A DNA stretch of 64,000 nucleotides, taken from positions 3,689,001 to 3,753,000 of the forward strand of contig JBANDB010000007.1 in the NCBI GenBank assembly GCA_037576215.1, given 5' to 3'. The position numbers were made by a program, and so were the translations under genes. Below are positions 11,906 through 23,169 of this stretch, piece after piece. Position 1 is the stretch's first letter, and every line of letters starts with the position of its first letter. The notes beneath the pieces are model-generated. The model ran no database searches. It worked only from the letters and a program-made list of their open reading frames with translations, and had not been told where the DNA came from. This DNA comes from Armillaria gallica. Taxonomy: Eukaryota; Basidiomycota; Agaricomycetes; Agaricales; Physalacriaceae.

Positions 11906-11959
11906 CCGCTTTATTGTTAGAGAAGGCGCTTAGTTGGTATATGATGGGCAGAATAACAC

Positions 11960-12214
11960 TATATATAATGCCAGTGTGGTGTAGTGGTTAGCATGTCAGC
12001 TCGGAAAAGTCATGTGATATTGCAGAAAATCTTTTTTAAGGTCCTGGGTTCAGTTTCTGGTTCTGCCGGATTTTCTGATGATGTTATAATTTGAGGTGCT
12101 GACTAATATACCATATAATCCTGAGAAATTGAATATTTTCAACTGATGCTCATATTGTGTTTTCAGTATGTGTCAACTGACACTATTTAAGTAGAAATCT
12201 AGCAGCCAAGGCTG
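11960..12214 (+). repeat. Terminal inverted repeat of KDZ-A with tRNA-like unit
   Basis: This pairs with 37208-37461 and, more loosely, with 50929-51182. It contains A box TGGTGTAGTGG (11977-11987), B box GGTTCAGTTTC (12047-12057) and a TTTT run about 12 bp later. It ends with a small palindrome GTGTCAACTGACAC (12170-12183) and an outer ~25 bp that is less well matched between the two ends of the element. The terminus is fixed at 12214 because identity with KDZ-B stops there. Confidence 0.8.
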
Positions 12215-12856
12215 TGGAGACAATTCCAGAATTGCAAGACAAGGGACCTTTGGTTGTCATCATTGACAGTCTTAATGAAAGTGAAGTGTCGAACGAGTTG
12301 CTAAAAGTACTTGCGGATGGGTTTGGGCCAAAACTGCCATTCATGTGGCTCATTGTCTCCAGTCAGCCCGAGGAAAAGATTGCTCAGGTTTTCAAGAACT
12401 GCCAGCATGTCCATTGCTATTCTTTAGATACCTCCTCAGAAGAGGTGAAACTGGACATACAGTACTTCATCCAGCAAAGATTTACTAGCATTGACAATGG
12501 GAGTGTTTGGGGCATGCACACTAAGGAAGATGTTATCACTTGGCTGGCCGAGTGGTGATGAGCCTTGACTTCCGTGGCAATGGCAACACCCAAAACTCGG
12601 TGAGAGCTTAGGCAATTAACGTAGCAACACAGCAATCAAGGCAATGTGTTTGCAAGTGGTTCGGTGCACCTCCATGCGGTCAATTCCTCAATGACACAAG
12701 ATACACTGCGACTTTCAGTCAGCAAAGTAGTACTCTTGGTCAAGGAGTACTAATAGACATTGGCTGTAAGTCGGGAAGGATCTCGATAAACGAGATGGGA
12801 CGGAATCTGGTATGACTTGAATACCAAGAAACCGCAATAGAAACTGCGAAAATGAT

Positions 12857-13197
12857 CTAGAGACCACGAAAATGGGTCTAGAAATCATAGGGATGCTCTA
12901 GAAATCGTAGCAATATGCTAGAAATCGTAGCAACGGTCGAGGAAACGTGGGGATGGACTGGAAAACGTGTGGAAGGACTAGAAAACATTGTGATGCTCTA
13001 GTAATCGTGGGGGAGGGTGAGTAATCGTGTGGAAGGACTGGTAATCGTAGCAATGCGCTAGAAATCGTAGCAACGTGCTAGAAATCGTAGCAACAGTTGA
13101 GAAAATGTGGGGAGGGACTAGAAAACGTTGCGAGGCTCTAGTAATCGTGGCAATGGACTAGAAGACGTCGAAATAGCCTAATAAACGTGGCTTGGGG
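12857..13197 (+). repeat. 20-bp minisatellite inside TIR transposon copy 1
   Basis: About 17 consecutive units of 20 bp with a consensus near CTAGAAATCGTAGCAAYRYG run in strict register. The core RAAWCGTRG is best conserved. The equivalent, inverted, is at about 31335-31690 in copy 2. It is placed asymmetrically near one end of the element. Confidence 0.85.
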
Positions 13198-13241
13198 TGT
13201 ACCTAATATTGTGAGTTGAAACAATAGCAATAAACGTACGG

Positions 13242-13903
13242 TGTGCACATCCAGTGCAGGCTGTGCACCAATGTGAGCTCTATCTCACATTTTGCCATGC
13301 TCCAAGACAGCATACAGGAAGAAGAGAACATCCTCTCCAGATCCCTATCCAAGATCTCAGCATCAGATCACAATAGAAACCCAGATTCATGTAGCTAAAT
13401 TGTCTCATCATGATCTTTTGATCATCAAATATTGATCATTGTCCCATTGATCATTGTTCTCTCCTATTGTTCTATTGTTCTGTAATTCCATTGTTCTATC
13501 ATCTGATCTCATTGTTCTGTACTCCCATTGTTCCTACCTATTGTTCCCCAAGTATGGAAACTCATTGTTCTCTAGTAGTATATAAGCAGCTGTAAATTAG
13601 ACAGAGAGGAGGACTTTTTTTTCCCCCATCTTTAGCCAGGTCTACCAATACATTTGCATTTACCCTCCAAGCATAGCTGCTGCCTAGCACCACCTAGGGC
13701 TCTATCACCAGGAGAACTTATATACAATTCAGTATCTGGAAACCATTGCTTAACATCTTCCTAATCATTAAATCTCAATAACTGTTTCATTCCTTTCAAT
13801 TAATCCAGTACACATCTGTCAGAATCGTTGAAGCCCTCCTTGCATTCAAAAGAATTCGCCAGGAAACATATCTTTGGTTTACACCTAGTTTCCCAGCCTT
13901 ACA
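13242..13903 (+). mobile_element. Solo LTR (662 bp) inside TIR transposon copy 1
   Basis: It begins TGTGCACATCC and ends CAGCCTTACA, with TATA-like AGTATATAAGC near 13578 and many TCATTGTTCT-type repeats in the upstream half. It is bounded by ACGG (13238-13241 and 13904-13907). The uninterrupted site in copy 2 (near 31280) has a single ACGG, so insertion and 4-bp duplication are directly demonstrated. No internal retroelement sequence remains, so the element was lost by LTR-LTR recombination. Its family is not otherwise present in the window. Confidence 0.9.
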
Positions 13904-16900
13904 ACGGAGACTGTAAGAAACTGGTAGAAATCGTAGCAACTGAGGTGCTGAGTGAGGTGCTGCGGCAATAGATGCACGGCAACTCCAAACAATGATAAAG
14001 ACGAGGGTGATCCTATGGAGCTGAACTGGGCCTACACGGAGGCAATACTGAACTGGGTGATGAAAACGATGGCGATGTAGAAGGTGAACGCGATGAAACA
14101 ATCCTATGTGGTGAAAGTGAAGCGATGTTGTGGCATTAAAAGACAAAAGCAAGTTATTGACGCAAGATTTCATGTATTGGTGCAACCAACAACGTTTAAA
14201 GAGTAAAGCAAGCGGTGGGGAATAACTTGGAGTAACCGTAGCTGACTGGTAATGCCGTAGCCTTGTCAACTGGGTAAGAACTCCCTCTAAAAATGCGGTT
14301 TCTACCTAGTTTTTATACTACAAGTACGATTTTATAAATAGAATATTCTTCGAAGCCTTAGTAAGGCTGTAAGTCCTTGGCTTTTGTAATAGCCATAGTA
14401 AACATATGGTATCTGTGGTTCTAAAGTAACAGCAAGTCCTCAATGTTGCCGTGTATGGGTGCGAACCGTGTGGTTTTATTGAGCGATGAGCGGATCATAA
14501 GGTGCTGTGTAGCTGCGGATTATTGAGCTGCAGTTGCCGTGCTGAGGTGTATGTGTGGGGCAACGATAATTCAAAGTCTTGGCACTGTAACAGCCTTAGT
14601 AAACACGGTCTATAGTTGCCGTAGCTGTAATTATCGTAGCTGGGAGGGTACTCGCGTCAATCACGTCATTTCATTAAATGATTGATGGGCACATCAACTA
14701 GTGCTTCTGAGTGATATAGCAACCCCGTTTTAGGATGATTGTCAATCAAAGGTGCCTTGCCGTGATGGGATACGGTAATTGTGATGCGAGGCGAGCTGGG
14801 AAGGATAACAGAGTGCGTGAGGAGTGGATGTCATGGTTTTAGGACTGTATCTGGGTTTTTGTGGCCTATACTGCGAAAATCCATGGTATTATCGAGAGTT
14901 GGCAGTGTTATGGAGTGTGTGAGAGTTATAATGGTGTCGTTTCGAAGGTATTGGGTGATAGATGGGTAAATCCGCGAATTCTGAGCGTACAGAGCCTGGA
15001 GGCTCATCAGCAGGCAAGTGGGCTGTTCATATGGGCGGTGACAGTCTATTCATTCCTGTGCAGTTTTCCCTGTCTTTGGAGGCTCAACATGTTACTTGAA
15101 ACTACTATTCCAGCAGATGCAATGGAGGCTCTGACAATACTATATCAAACCGTGTTGGATACCATTGTATCGGAAGTACCAGGAACGAAGGAAGATGTCC
15201 AATGATGTATTCATGCAGTATTAGGTGCCCTGATTGTTCGCAAGCACATCATGTCAGTGCCTATGCTTACCGAGCTTGTTCTGCAAGAAGGAGACCCTTC
15301 AGCACAGTTCATCATTGACAAATTAGGAAGTGTTGTACAAGACTTGGGTGGGTGCCTGGTGCTTATACACAAATCATTCAATGATTTTCTCTGGGATCAT
15401 GGCCGCTGCAGAGATTTATGGTTTATAGATGCCAAGGAGCATGAAAAGGAGCTTGCTCAATGATGTGTGTTGTCCTTGACAATGTTTTTCAAAGATTGGA
15501 CCTCACCCTGTGCTCTTCCTGGCTCTATGGACACCTGTCTAAGAGCGACCACATAGGATCAGTCCTACAATGCTATACCATCCCATATCAAGGATTATGC
15601 CATGGAGGTTCTAGAGTGTCACCTCGACACCTTTGTTAGACTTGGGATTGACACATACCGTCCCTTGTTCAATCATTACTTCTTGTTCTGGATCGAAATA
15701 CTCTATGCATTTAAGCATCTGCTTCCAGTTGAAGCATTGCTCAAGGTGGTTTCTGTGGTTAACGTAAGCTGCTGGCATGCTATATCTTGAATGAAAACAG
15801 CCTCATTGCTACTTCTTTTTAGGCTGAAGTTACAGATCAAAGACTTCACACATATGTTTACCATGCCTTCACATTCTGGGACTGTTTTACCAAATTTTCA
15901 TTGAAGTATCATCAGGTCAAACCTGCATATGTGTACACCCATGCAATGTCCATCTCACCTTCCGAAAACCTTATTTGCAGAGACTGAGGGCAAAGGAGTG
16001 GTGTTGATACCCCTTTTGATAAGGAGCGCCTGCTAGCTCTTATAACTATGAGCATCCCTACCACTATTGAAACCCCTTGCAGAAGTAGCAGCCTTCAAGA
16101 CTTTCCAATGCTTCAAGGCTCTCAACATATCCAATTCGAGTCCATAATGATAATCAAACCTCTGTTGGGCATAGACATGCAATCAAGAGATGTGATCCAC
16201 TCCAAAGGACCTGTCTTGTTCAATGTTGACATGGGGAGGATAGCGGAAGCATCACCTTCGTCGATACTTCTATACTTCCCTGATTTGCTATTACCCTCCT
16301 CCTATGGTGCAGAGACTTACCACTATGAATCATTTAGTGCCAGTGGTCAGATCGTTACTAGGCTCATGCATTGGAACACTTCTTGTGGGGACCAGTCCAA
16401 GTACTCATTCAATAGTACACCGTATGAAATCATTGAAAAGCACAGCAGCAACCCTCAAGATGCCATGATATCTAATGTTGACGACAACAACAATTGCAAC
16501 AATGGAAGCAACAACAGTATAACACCACCATCCATGTGCATGTTCATATCTATCGCTAACACTCAGACCTCTCACTGCGACAATTATTTCTTACCTGCAG
16601 TTCAAGGCGATGGAGGGGCCCATTGGCCTGTAATAAAATATGCACATGGATCACTCATCATTGAAAAGTGGTCAGGCTTGATCCTCAACATTGAGCCATG
16701 CACTAGTGGTTGCAATAGATGGATAACCCTGGATGGCGGGACAAATGGGATCGATAGCTTCGTCGTCATGGAAGATGGATCTAGGTTACTAGGATTGACG
16801 GAAGTTGCAGGCAAGATATCGTTGCAAGAGTGGGAAACATTGATGGGTGCTTTTTGTTGTGAACGCATATATGGCAGGTCATATTCTTTTGTCATCCATG

Positions 16901-17353
16901 ATAATGCTGACCGCCACGATCACAGATTGTCCTGATTTCAAGTATGGCAACCCTTCTGGGAGATTTTCCTGTGACATATCGCCCGACGGCTCAAAGATCG
17001 CTGTCTCCCAAGATGCGCAGACATACATATTGGCAATCGGGTCCGAATCTAGTGCGGATATCACGTACCTCAAGGAGGCGGCATACTTGGTGTGGTTTCC
17101 TGACAGCAAGCGAATTGCCTATATTCAAAAATATGAACATGTTAAAAAATTTCATGATCTTGTTGTTCAATGCCTTGTGGGCGGCCAGACTACTACGATT
17201 CACCATTGATACTACTCCTTGCACTTGACCAGGATCTTGGTTACTCCCGATGGGTCCAGGGTGATCATGATTACTCACAATGATCTCGGTGGTTGGAATC
17301 CTATCAAGTGGGAGAAGCGTGCATTCAGGACATGGGACATTTCGGATTTATAG

Positions 17354-17723
17354 AATATTTGCCTGTATTATCGGATACGTTTATACTTCGCTCATGCTCC
17401 CTTAGCCACTCGTTTCCAAAATCATTCAGCACCAACCTCTTCAACTTAATTGATATACAAACATTATGAAAGAGACAATACTGCACCAAATTCAAAAGTT
17501 CAACTGAATGTTGTTCAACATTGCAACATTGAGCGCTTGCTGATGCCAAAAGGTCATTGTGCTTGTAACCACTCCTATTCCTTGAACAAAAGAAGAAATG
17601 AAGGAGGTTATTTCCAGTAAATATCTTGGATCTAGATGATGATGCATGTAATATTTCATCACGGGTACATGGATAACAGTATAGCATGAATGCACCCAGG
17701 ATCGCAGCGCCAAGCTCTAGTGA
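17354..17723. other. Noncoding 3' flank of the NLR pseudogene
   Basis: There is no supported gene. The sequence is AT-rich with short frames on both strands that show no codon pattern. Confidence 0.4.
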
Positions 17724-17793
17724 TAGGTAGGTAGGTAGGTAGGTAGGTAGGTAGGTAGGTAGGTAGGTAGGTAGGTAGGTAGGTAGGTAGGTA
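17724..17793 (+). repeat. (TAGG)n microsatellite
   Basis: About 17 perfect tandem TAGG units. It is not a telomere repeat (TTAGGG). Confidence 0.98.
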
Positions 17794-18478
17794 AATTACC
17801 ATAATCACTGGAGACTAAGCAGTGGTTGCTCTGCATAGCGTGTAAGCATATATATACAAACAAGAAGGGGTAGTGTTAAGAATCAGAGTATTTAGAATAA
17901 TACACAAAGTAAAGAATACTTGAGTAAAACCCCAGTTGTGAGTGAGGATGTCCTAAAGCCGAGTTCCAACCACCAAGAGGGATCTGATAGGGTGCTAACA
18001 AATGCTAGGCATAGTTAATGAGGGCATCAGCAAGCGCTAGGCGTAACTGACAAGGTTTCCGACAAGCACTAGGCGTAGTCAGGAAGCAGTTGACTGGCAA
18101 GCACTGGGCATAACTGATCAAAGATGCTTAAATCACACAGTGAAGTGGACTTCAAAGAGTAGTAAAATTAGATTAGATTATACAATAGTACAGACTGATT
18201 ATATACTAGAGGTTTCGAGTCATTATTGTTCTACAATGTTCTACTGTATTCTGGTGTCTGTAGGAAAAATAGAGAAAGTAAGAGAAGATACGAGCGAGTC
18301 ACCTTTGAGACCGAGAAGCCCAAGTACAGGCATATGTTGACTCATGAGCCGAGTCAGCAGGTACCTGATATCTATAACAGAGCCCCCCCAGTCCACATAT
18401 GCATGAATGAGGCAAAGCACAAGTAAATGAAACAAATTAGAAGAAGTAAACTCACAGACTTAAATTTCCTTGGTACAG
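17794..18478. other. Noncoding stretch with degenerate short repeats
   Basis: It contains a TATA-like CATATATATAC near 17848 and four loose copies of a ~25-30 bp motif around GCACTAGGCGTAACTGA between 17990 and 18115. It could be the remains of an LTR, but no TG..CA termini or duplication could be fixed. Confidence 0.35.
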
Positions 18479-21250
18479 TTATGGCTTGCTGTTTATGACT
18501 GTAACCGAGGCAGATTGAAGTAGAAGTTGCCGCAAATTCCTTATATATGAATGGCAACATTTATCACCTTCGGGAATGTTATTGCACTCAGGCTCGTCAT
18601 TGTTAAACGAGTCCAGAATCAACTTGAAGTCCAGATATGGGACTTGACTAAGAAAAGTGGGCGAGTCTGCGGATGAATGCCCTGGGACTATTTCTATAGT
18701 GGATTCGAAAATATCTCCATGGAAAGAACTGTCGCACTGTCTTTCAGGAAATGGGGGAGGAAGCTTTGCATGACGATCAAGAAGGAGATCGCCAGATTCT
18801 GATGCCAAGAATGTGTTTCCAAAATGGGAACAATATTGATGATGTCTCCCATCATTTTGCCGTTTCATCAATACAACCATTGATTCATTCACCCTTGCGA
18901 TTATGTCCAACCACCCATCTTGCATCAATGTCTTTGTGTCCTTGTCCTTCAATTCACCTTTTGATGCATCTATACTGCCTCGCTTATGCCCGACGACCTT
19001 TGATTGAACTGGCCTGGTTGGAGCCCAGTCTGTTGAACACGATAGAAGGCTAATTTTGGTATTTCGAGAAGGGATTGTGTGAGATGCTATGATAGGAATG
19101 GTGAAAATGTCTCCGGGTACATTGTTGGGACTATTGATGAGCTGAACATTCTGATTTAATTGATCGTGTTCAGATTTCTCCGAGTCTGCTAAGCTGTGCT
19201 TCAATGATGCTATATTGAACGCGACACTCTGTGGATGGTCTGTGAGCAGCAGTTTTGACTCTCGTTTAATCACCACAGCATCCGCTATGATCAACAGGCC
19301 AGGGTAAGCTGATACCCCAGGGAAAATGATTAATTCCAGAATGAGCTGATGACAGAATTCTAATTGAGATGAGTTCTGTATCCTTTGGAGATGATTCTGT
19401 CCATCGATGAGCTTAGCTATAAGATCCCGTAGCATCGCATGATTTTCTTGAAGTCAGGAATCCTGCGATTTACACAAAGCCTGGTGGCTGTGGAATTCTC
19501 TGTGTTCCTTGTCAACAAGAGTGAATCTAGGAAGGTCACGGGAAAAGGTCATGGTGCATTCGTACCCGAAGGCGATGCTAAACTTCTCTTTGGAGATGTA
19601 TTTGGCAATGGGATTTACCTTGTTTCTGATGGCTCGACATGGATGAAGCACCACCTTTGCACCTTGCAGCGGATCCTTTCGGGTAGCATGAAATCATCCT
19701 TTCATCGTCTGGGTCCCCCTACTGACTCCATAAAGCCCTTTCTGGGGATTACAAACACATCTGGTTAGATACTCCTTTCGTACTGCCTTTAGAATGTTGT
19801 GCATGTTTGTACAATGAAGACCAAAGTGCTCAGAAATGAGGGCATTAGGTGAGTCGAACAGTCGCCGCTGATGAGTTTCCTGGCTGATGTTTTGCTTATT
19901 GAATAGACCACAGTGCGTTGTCAGAGGTTGGATGCTGACCGGTATATTGGTACTGGACTCCAGAGGTATCACGAAGTATCTCATGGCTACCTCTCTGTGT
20001 ACTTGTTGATGTTCTGGATGATGACAAGATTCATGGGTCTGACAATATGATTCAAAGACCCAGCACTCCCAATTTGTAGCTGCTGGCACCATCGCAATTT
20101 TATGTCTGGTAAAACGTTGACTGTATAGTCGGCATTCAATGTGAGTCTGACCAGTCCCTTCCATAGTCGGTACATGGTTGATGTTCTGCTTGATACAAAT
20201 CTTAGTACATGAAGAAAGTGTCTTGAATTGCTGCTGCAGTTTGTCGAGACAACAAAGATCTCTATGCGTCAAGGAAAGGGAATATTGTGAAGGAAGATAG
20301 CCTGTGCAAATAACACGTGTTTTGAACTTGAACGTGAATTCCCTTCCATTAATCTGGTGCTTGGGATTAAGGCCTTCATTCAAATCTGCTGGTCTGATGC
20401 CTAACTTATCTTTGGGCCATGAGTATAATACCTGAAGCACCGTATTGAACACAAGAGTGGTATTCCAACCTGAATCTATGACACTTTTTGGGATGTCAAG
20501 ATGAAATTTATCCATCTCTGCTGCGACTATAGTGGCTGTCTTTTGAAAGAAGGAGTAACCAAATAGCAGTTGTGTGTGTTTCATCATTTCTACTGACAGA
20601 TTCCGATGCTGACAGCTTACTCTCTGTAGCTGTCTGTTCAGCCTGTTGATGCGGTGTCGCACTTTGCGGGGTAACCTGTAGTTCTCCTTCTTCTCAGAAA
20701 AGGGCACACACGGTGTATTTGAAGCAATTTGAAAGGTATAAAGCTCATCACTGTTTGAATGGTGAAGGAGCAGAGTGCTGATGTTGTTATTAGGGACTGG
20801 AGTATCATTGCATCTTTTCTCGCAACTGATACCAGTGTTTGGACTGCTATGTTCAATAGTACATATGTCTACCGCCTTGAGCGTGGTGTCAAAATAAATG
20901 CTGGTGAACTCTGAGTGATTGAAGCATGCAGAAATTTGTGGATTGCATGAATCATGATGAAATAGATGTTTGTTTCCATTGGTATGACCTTGACCCAAGT
21001 CGAGATCGCTAGGAGGACGTCCTTGGTAGAAGATTGCGTGAGAAGAAGGATTTTTGCAATCTAAGCCGTTTGGAGTCTGAACCTTGCAGGATGCAGCAGG
21101 CCAAATCTTGTGTCGACATGGACCAGCAAAATCATGGGATTCACTGACTTTGGAATTTGCACAAAGACAAGACTGACCTCGTATTTTAGTGGTCTGCAAG
21201 TTGCTAGGAAGCTGTTCCTTATCTCTTGAAGTATCATAGTGTACTCCCCC
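18479..21250 (-). pseudogene. Unrecognised long protein, truncated and with two in-frame stops
   Basis: A single minus-strand frame stays open from 21250 to 18479 except for two TGA codons (about 19694 and 19454). At both, CGA would continue the frame, so it was probably one protein of about 900 residues. It runs straight into the Gypsy-B LTR at 21251 and so has lost its N-terminus. I recognise no domain. There are scattered Cys and His (CLCANSKVSES, FAGPCRHKIW, CYCQTHESCHH-like), a basic segment (RKVRHRINRLNRQLQRVSCQ) and a Ser-rich C-terminal third with PGHSSADSPTFLSQVPYLD. It could be a host gene or an unknown transposon protein. Confidence 0.5.
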
Positions 21251-21471
21251 TGTTACAAGTTGGCCTACGGCCCGATACTTTTACCATGCTTTTCTCCTAT
21301 CCTTTGCCTGTCCAGCTTCGTCCTTCTATTTGATATTCAGGCAGTATATAAAGAGCTAGTACATGTAGTATAGCTCGGGTTTTCACAATCGACCAGCCTT
21401 TACATCTGTTAGTGACTGTGTGAGCTCCTCATGAGAGCAGTGACTTACGCCACCCTCTCATATTTTTAACA
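21251..21471 (+). repeat. Putative 5' LTR of Gypsy-B
   Basis: It begins TGTTACAAG and ends TTTTTAACA (TGTTA/TAACA inverted ends), with TATA-like AGTATATAAAGAG near 21342. It is placed 5' of gag. It cannot be confirmed by a partner because the 3' LTR is missing. The following 180 bp, rich in TCTCTC, is the leader. Confidence 0.55.
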
Positions 21472-21654
21472 GCTCCATCAGCTGAATCTTTGCTTTTATC
21501 TCTATCTCTCTCTCTCTCATCTGTGCTTTTCTCTTTAAAACTTTCTATCTCTCTCTCTTTGTCGATATCTGGATCCCCTACGGCTTGATCACCTGAGGCC
21601 ATTCCGACTTCGACACCAATCTCTATCTCTCCTTTAACATCTTGGTTCCTTAGG

Positions 21655-23169
21655 ATGTTGCATTACCCTTTGCACAACCGTCACAACACCACTGCTGTAC
21701 CAGCCATGCCAGGGATGGACAGTCCTTTATTTCAGTTATCAGGTGAGTTGTCACTGACAGCTCTTGATACTAAAAATGTGGCAGATTCTAGCGCTGCAAG
21801 CACTCAGGATGTTGCTCCTGTTCCGGCTGCGAGTCGTGTTCCAGCATCTGGTGGTACAGTGCTAAGAAGCCCTCCTCTTGCCCATGCACAAGCAGAGGAG
21901 GAGGATTCATCTCCCTCGGAGAAATCGGAGGTTGTCGGTTTCAATGGAGATCTGACAGCAGAAGTTTCAGATAATGATTCATCCCATAGTGATGTAGATA
22001 ATGAAAATGATTACAAATCCTCTGCATCTTCTACCTCAGAGAAAGCATCCTGTAGTACGGATGCAGAAGAATCCAACAAACCTGTGAGGCCTGCGAGACT
22101 TCACTGTACTCAGAGTCTTGATGATCTGGGAAAGCATGAAGTTCATTTTGGAAAAATACACAAAGGAAAAAAGCTCACAAAGGAACAGCTTTCTACTGTG
22201 AAAGCGGCAGAACAGAATTTGACAGCTGCACAGTGGGAAATGCTTGCCAGATGTCAGAACAAACTGACTGAAGACAAGGGCCAAGAGCAACCTACTGCAT
22301 CTCAGACACCATCTGCTACACTTGGGCCCAGCTCTTACATTGCTAAGGGGAAATTTGTCGACCAAAATCAGGAGATTGATGATACTGAATTAGATGTCAA
22401 GGCCCAATGCGAGGCTCTCAAGACCTGGAATCAGGTCCAAGACATCAATCAAGAAGATCCTGAAGATGACGAGGCCCATGTGGAGGCTCACCCTGAGCCT
22501 GATGAAGGGTTTACTGTCATCAAGAAGTCTTCCAAGCACTGCAAATCTAAACAGAAGTCTCAGGGTTCAAAGCCCAAGACTAATGTTCGCAAAACAGGCT
22601 GCTATGATTCTCTTGAAGTAGAGGAGACATCGGATGAAGATGACAACGAGCCAGACTTGGAAGTGGAACCTCAACCAAAGAAGAAGTCCATGAAACTGAG
22701 TGTGAAATCTTCGAAACAGAAGACTGTTGAATCATTGGCTGATCGTCGGATAAAGGATATCATGCGGGGCCACTCGAAGGCACCTTCAAGCAGCCATCAT
22801 GGTAGCTGGCATGGGTCTACTCGCCCTGTGGATCAACTGCCACCTGACAGCTTCTTGGCCAATGTATTAGATGTTGGCAAATTGAAGAAGAAGAAAAAGG
22901 TCTCACCTGAATGCAAGAAGAAGCTCAACAAGAAAAGGAGAGAGAAGCAAAAGGACAAGTGCCATGCTAGTCCTTCTAGTTCTAAGTCATCAGAGTCTCC
23001 CTCCAGTGATGAGTCTGACTCAAACTTGGACTCTGATTACTCGGGATCTTCTCCATCAGATGATGATTCTTCAGGTTCTGGTTCAAGCTCGTCAAGCTCA
23101 AGTAGCAGTGACTCTGGTGATGAGTCTAACTTGTCGGACAGCTCTGAGTCATCAAATCATAGGCATTGA
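21655..23169 (+). pseudogene. Gypsy-B gag, N-terminal part
   Basis: A 504-codon open frame begins at ATG 21655. It is low-complexity and acidic at first (EEEDSSPSEKSE, SDNDSSHSDVDNEN), then a charged helical middle (KGKKLTKEQLSTVKAAEQN), a lysine-rich stretch (KLKKKKKVSPECKKKLNKKR) and a Ser/Asp-rich end (SSGSGSSSSSSSSSDSGDE). I recall this layout as the N-terminal extension of a basidiomycete gypsy gag whose core begins PPTPYDG, which is exactly what follows after the insertion. The stop at 23167-23169 lies at the insertion boundary and is probably not native. Confidence 0.65.

Larger units (their letters stand above)
1..12214 (+). mobile_element. KDZ-superfamily DNA transposon, copy A (truncated by window start)
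   Basis: This segment matches 37208-49420 in reverse orientation almost base for base (position x pairs with about 49421 minus x), so it is a second copy of the complete element KDZ-B. It includes the transposase on the plus strand and four cargo genes. Its right terminus ends at ...GGCTG (12214), directly against the NLR gene. By comparison with KDZ-B, about 1.76 kb including the other terminus lies upstream of the window. If it is a simple insertion, the first 8 bases after the terminus (TGGAGACA, 12215-12222) should be the target duplication and should also lie just outside the missing end. Copy A carries a transposase frameshift and several CpG-decay stops, so it is not autonomous as read. 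Confidence 0.9.
12556..15009. mobile_element. TIR transposon copy 1 (TGATGAGCCT termini), in NLR gene
   Basis: The termini are TGATGAGCCT at 12556 and its inverse ending at 15009, with a subterminal palindrome GAGCCTCCAGGCTC at one end. Removing the internal solo LTR and its duplication leaves 1788 bp, close to copy 2 (1791 bp). The flanking 4 bases are GTGG and GCAG. A single CpG-containing original, GCGG, gives both by one transition each and restores the NLR frame as LAE-R-ASGLFIWA. No transposase is encoded: the longest frames are shadows shared by all copies, so it is probably non-autonomous. Confidence 0.85.
12215..17353 (+). pseudogene. NACHT-type NLR (STAND NTPase) with WD/beta-propeller-like tail, disrupted
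   Basis: The first fragment (12215-12555) starts just before a Walker B-like strand (GPLVVIIDSLNE), followed by WLIVSSQPEEKI, the usual NACHT sensor region. The reading resumes after a transposon at 15010 with QASGLFIWAV, then helical winged-helix-like parts (FIIDKLGSVVQDLGGCLVLI, HKSFNDFLWD), a linker, and a C-terminal propeller-like part (CDISPDGSKIAVS, YLVWFPDSKRIAYI, RILVTPDGSRVIM), ending WDISDL at 17353. The P-loop and effector domain would be upstream, where KDZ-A now sits. Several in-frame TGAs (for example 15204-15206 and 15461-15463) stand where CGA would restore Arg. In fungi such NLRs act in non-self recognition and heterokaryon incompatibility. This copy is clearly dead. Confidence 0.75.

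Noticed and set aside
11960..12190. Independent tRNA-derived SINE insertions at the ends of the 12-kb repeat
   Set aside because: The same sequence occurs inverted at both ends of KDZ-B just inside an exact 8-bp duplication, so it is the TIR of the transposon. Only an origin from a SINE or tRNA remains possible.
12857..13197. CRISPR-like array
   Set aside because: Tandem 20-bp units without spacers, in a eukaryotic transposon.
13796..14269. Conserved frame in all three TIR transposon copies (also 30919-31344 and 63656-63994) as a protein gene
   Set aside because: No domain; composition is His/Leu/Ser-rich as expected from its repeats; conservation follows from recent transposition. Treated as noncoding.
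17724..17793. Interstitial telomere repeat
   Set aside because: The unit is TAGG, not TTAGGG; a simple microsatellite.
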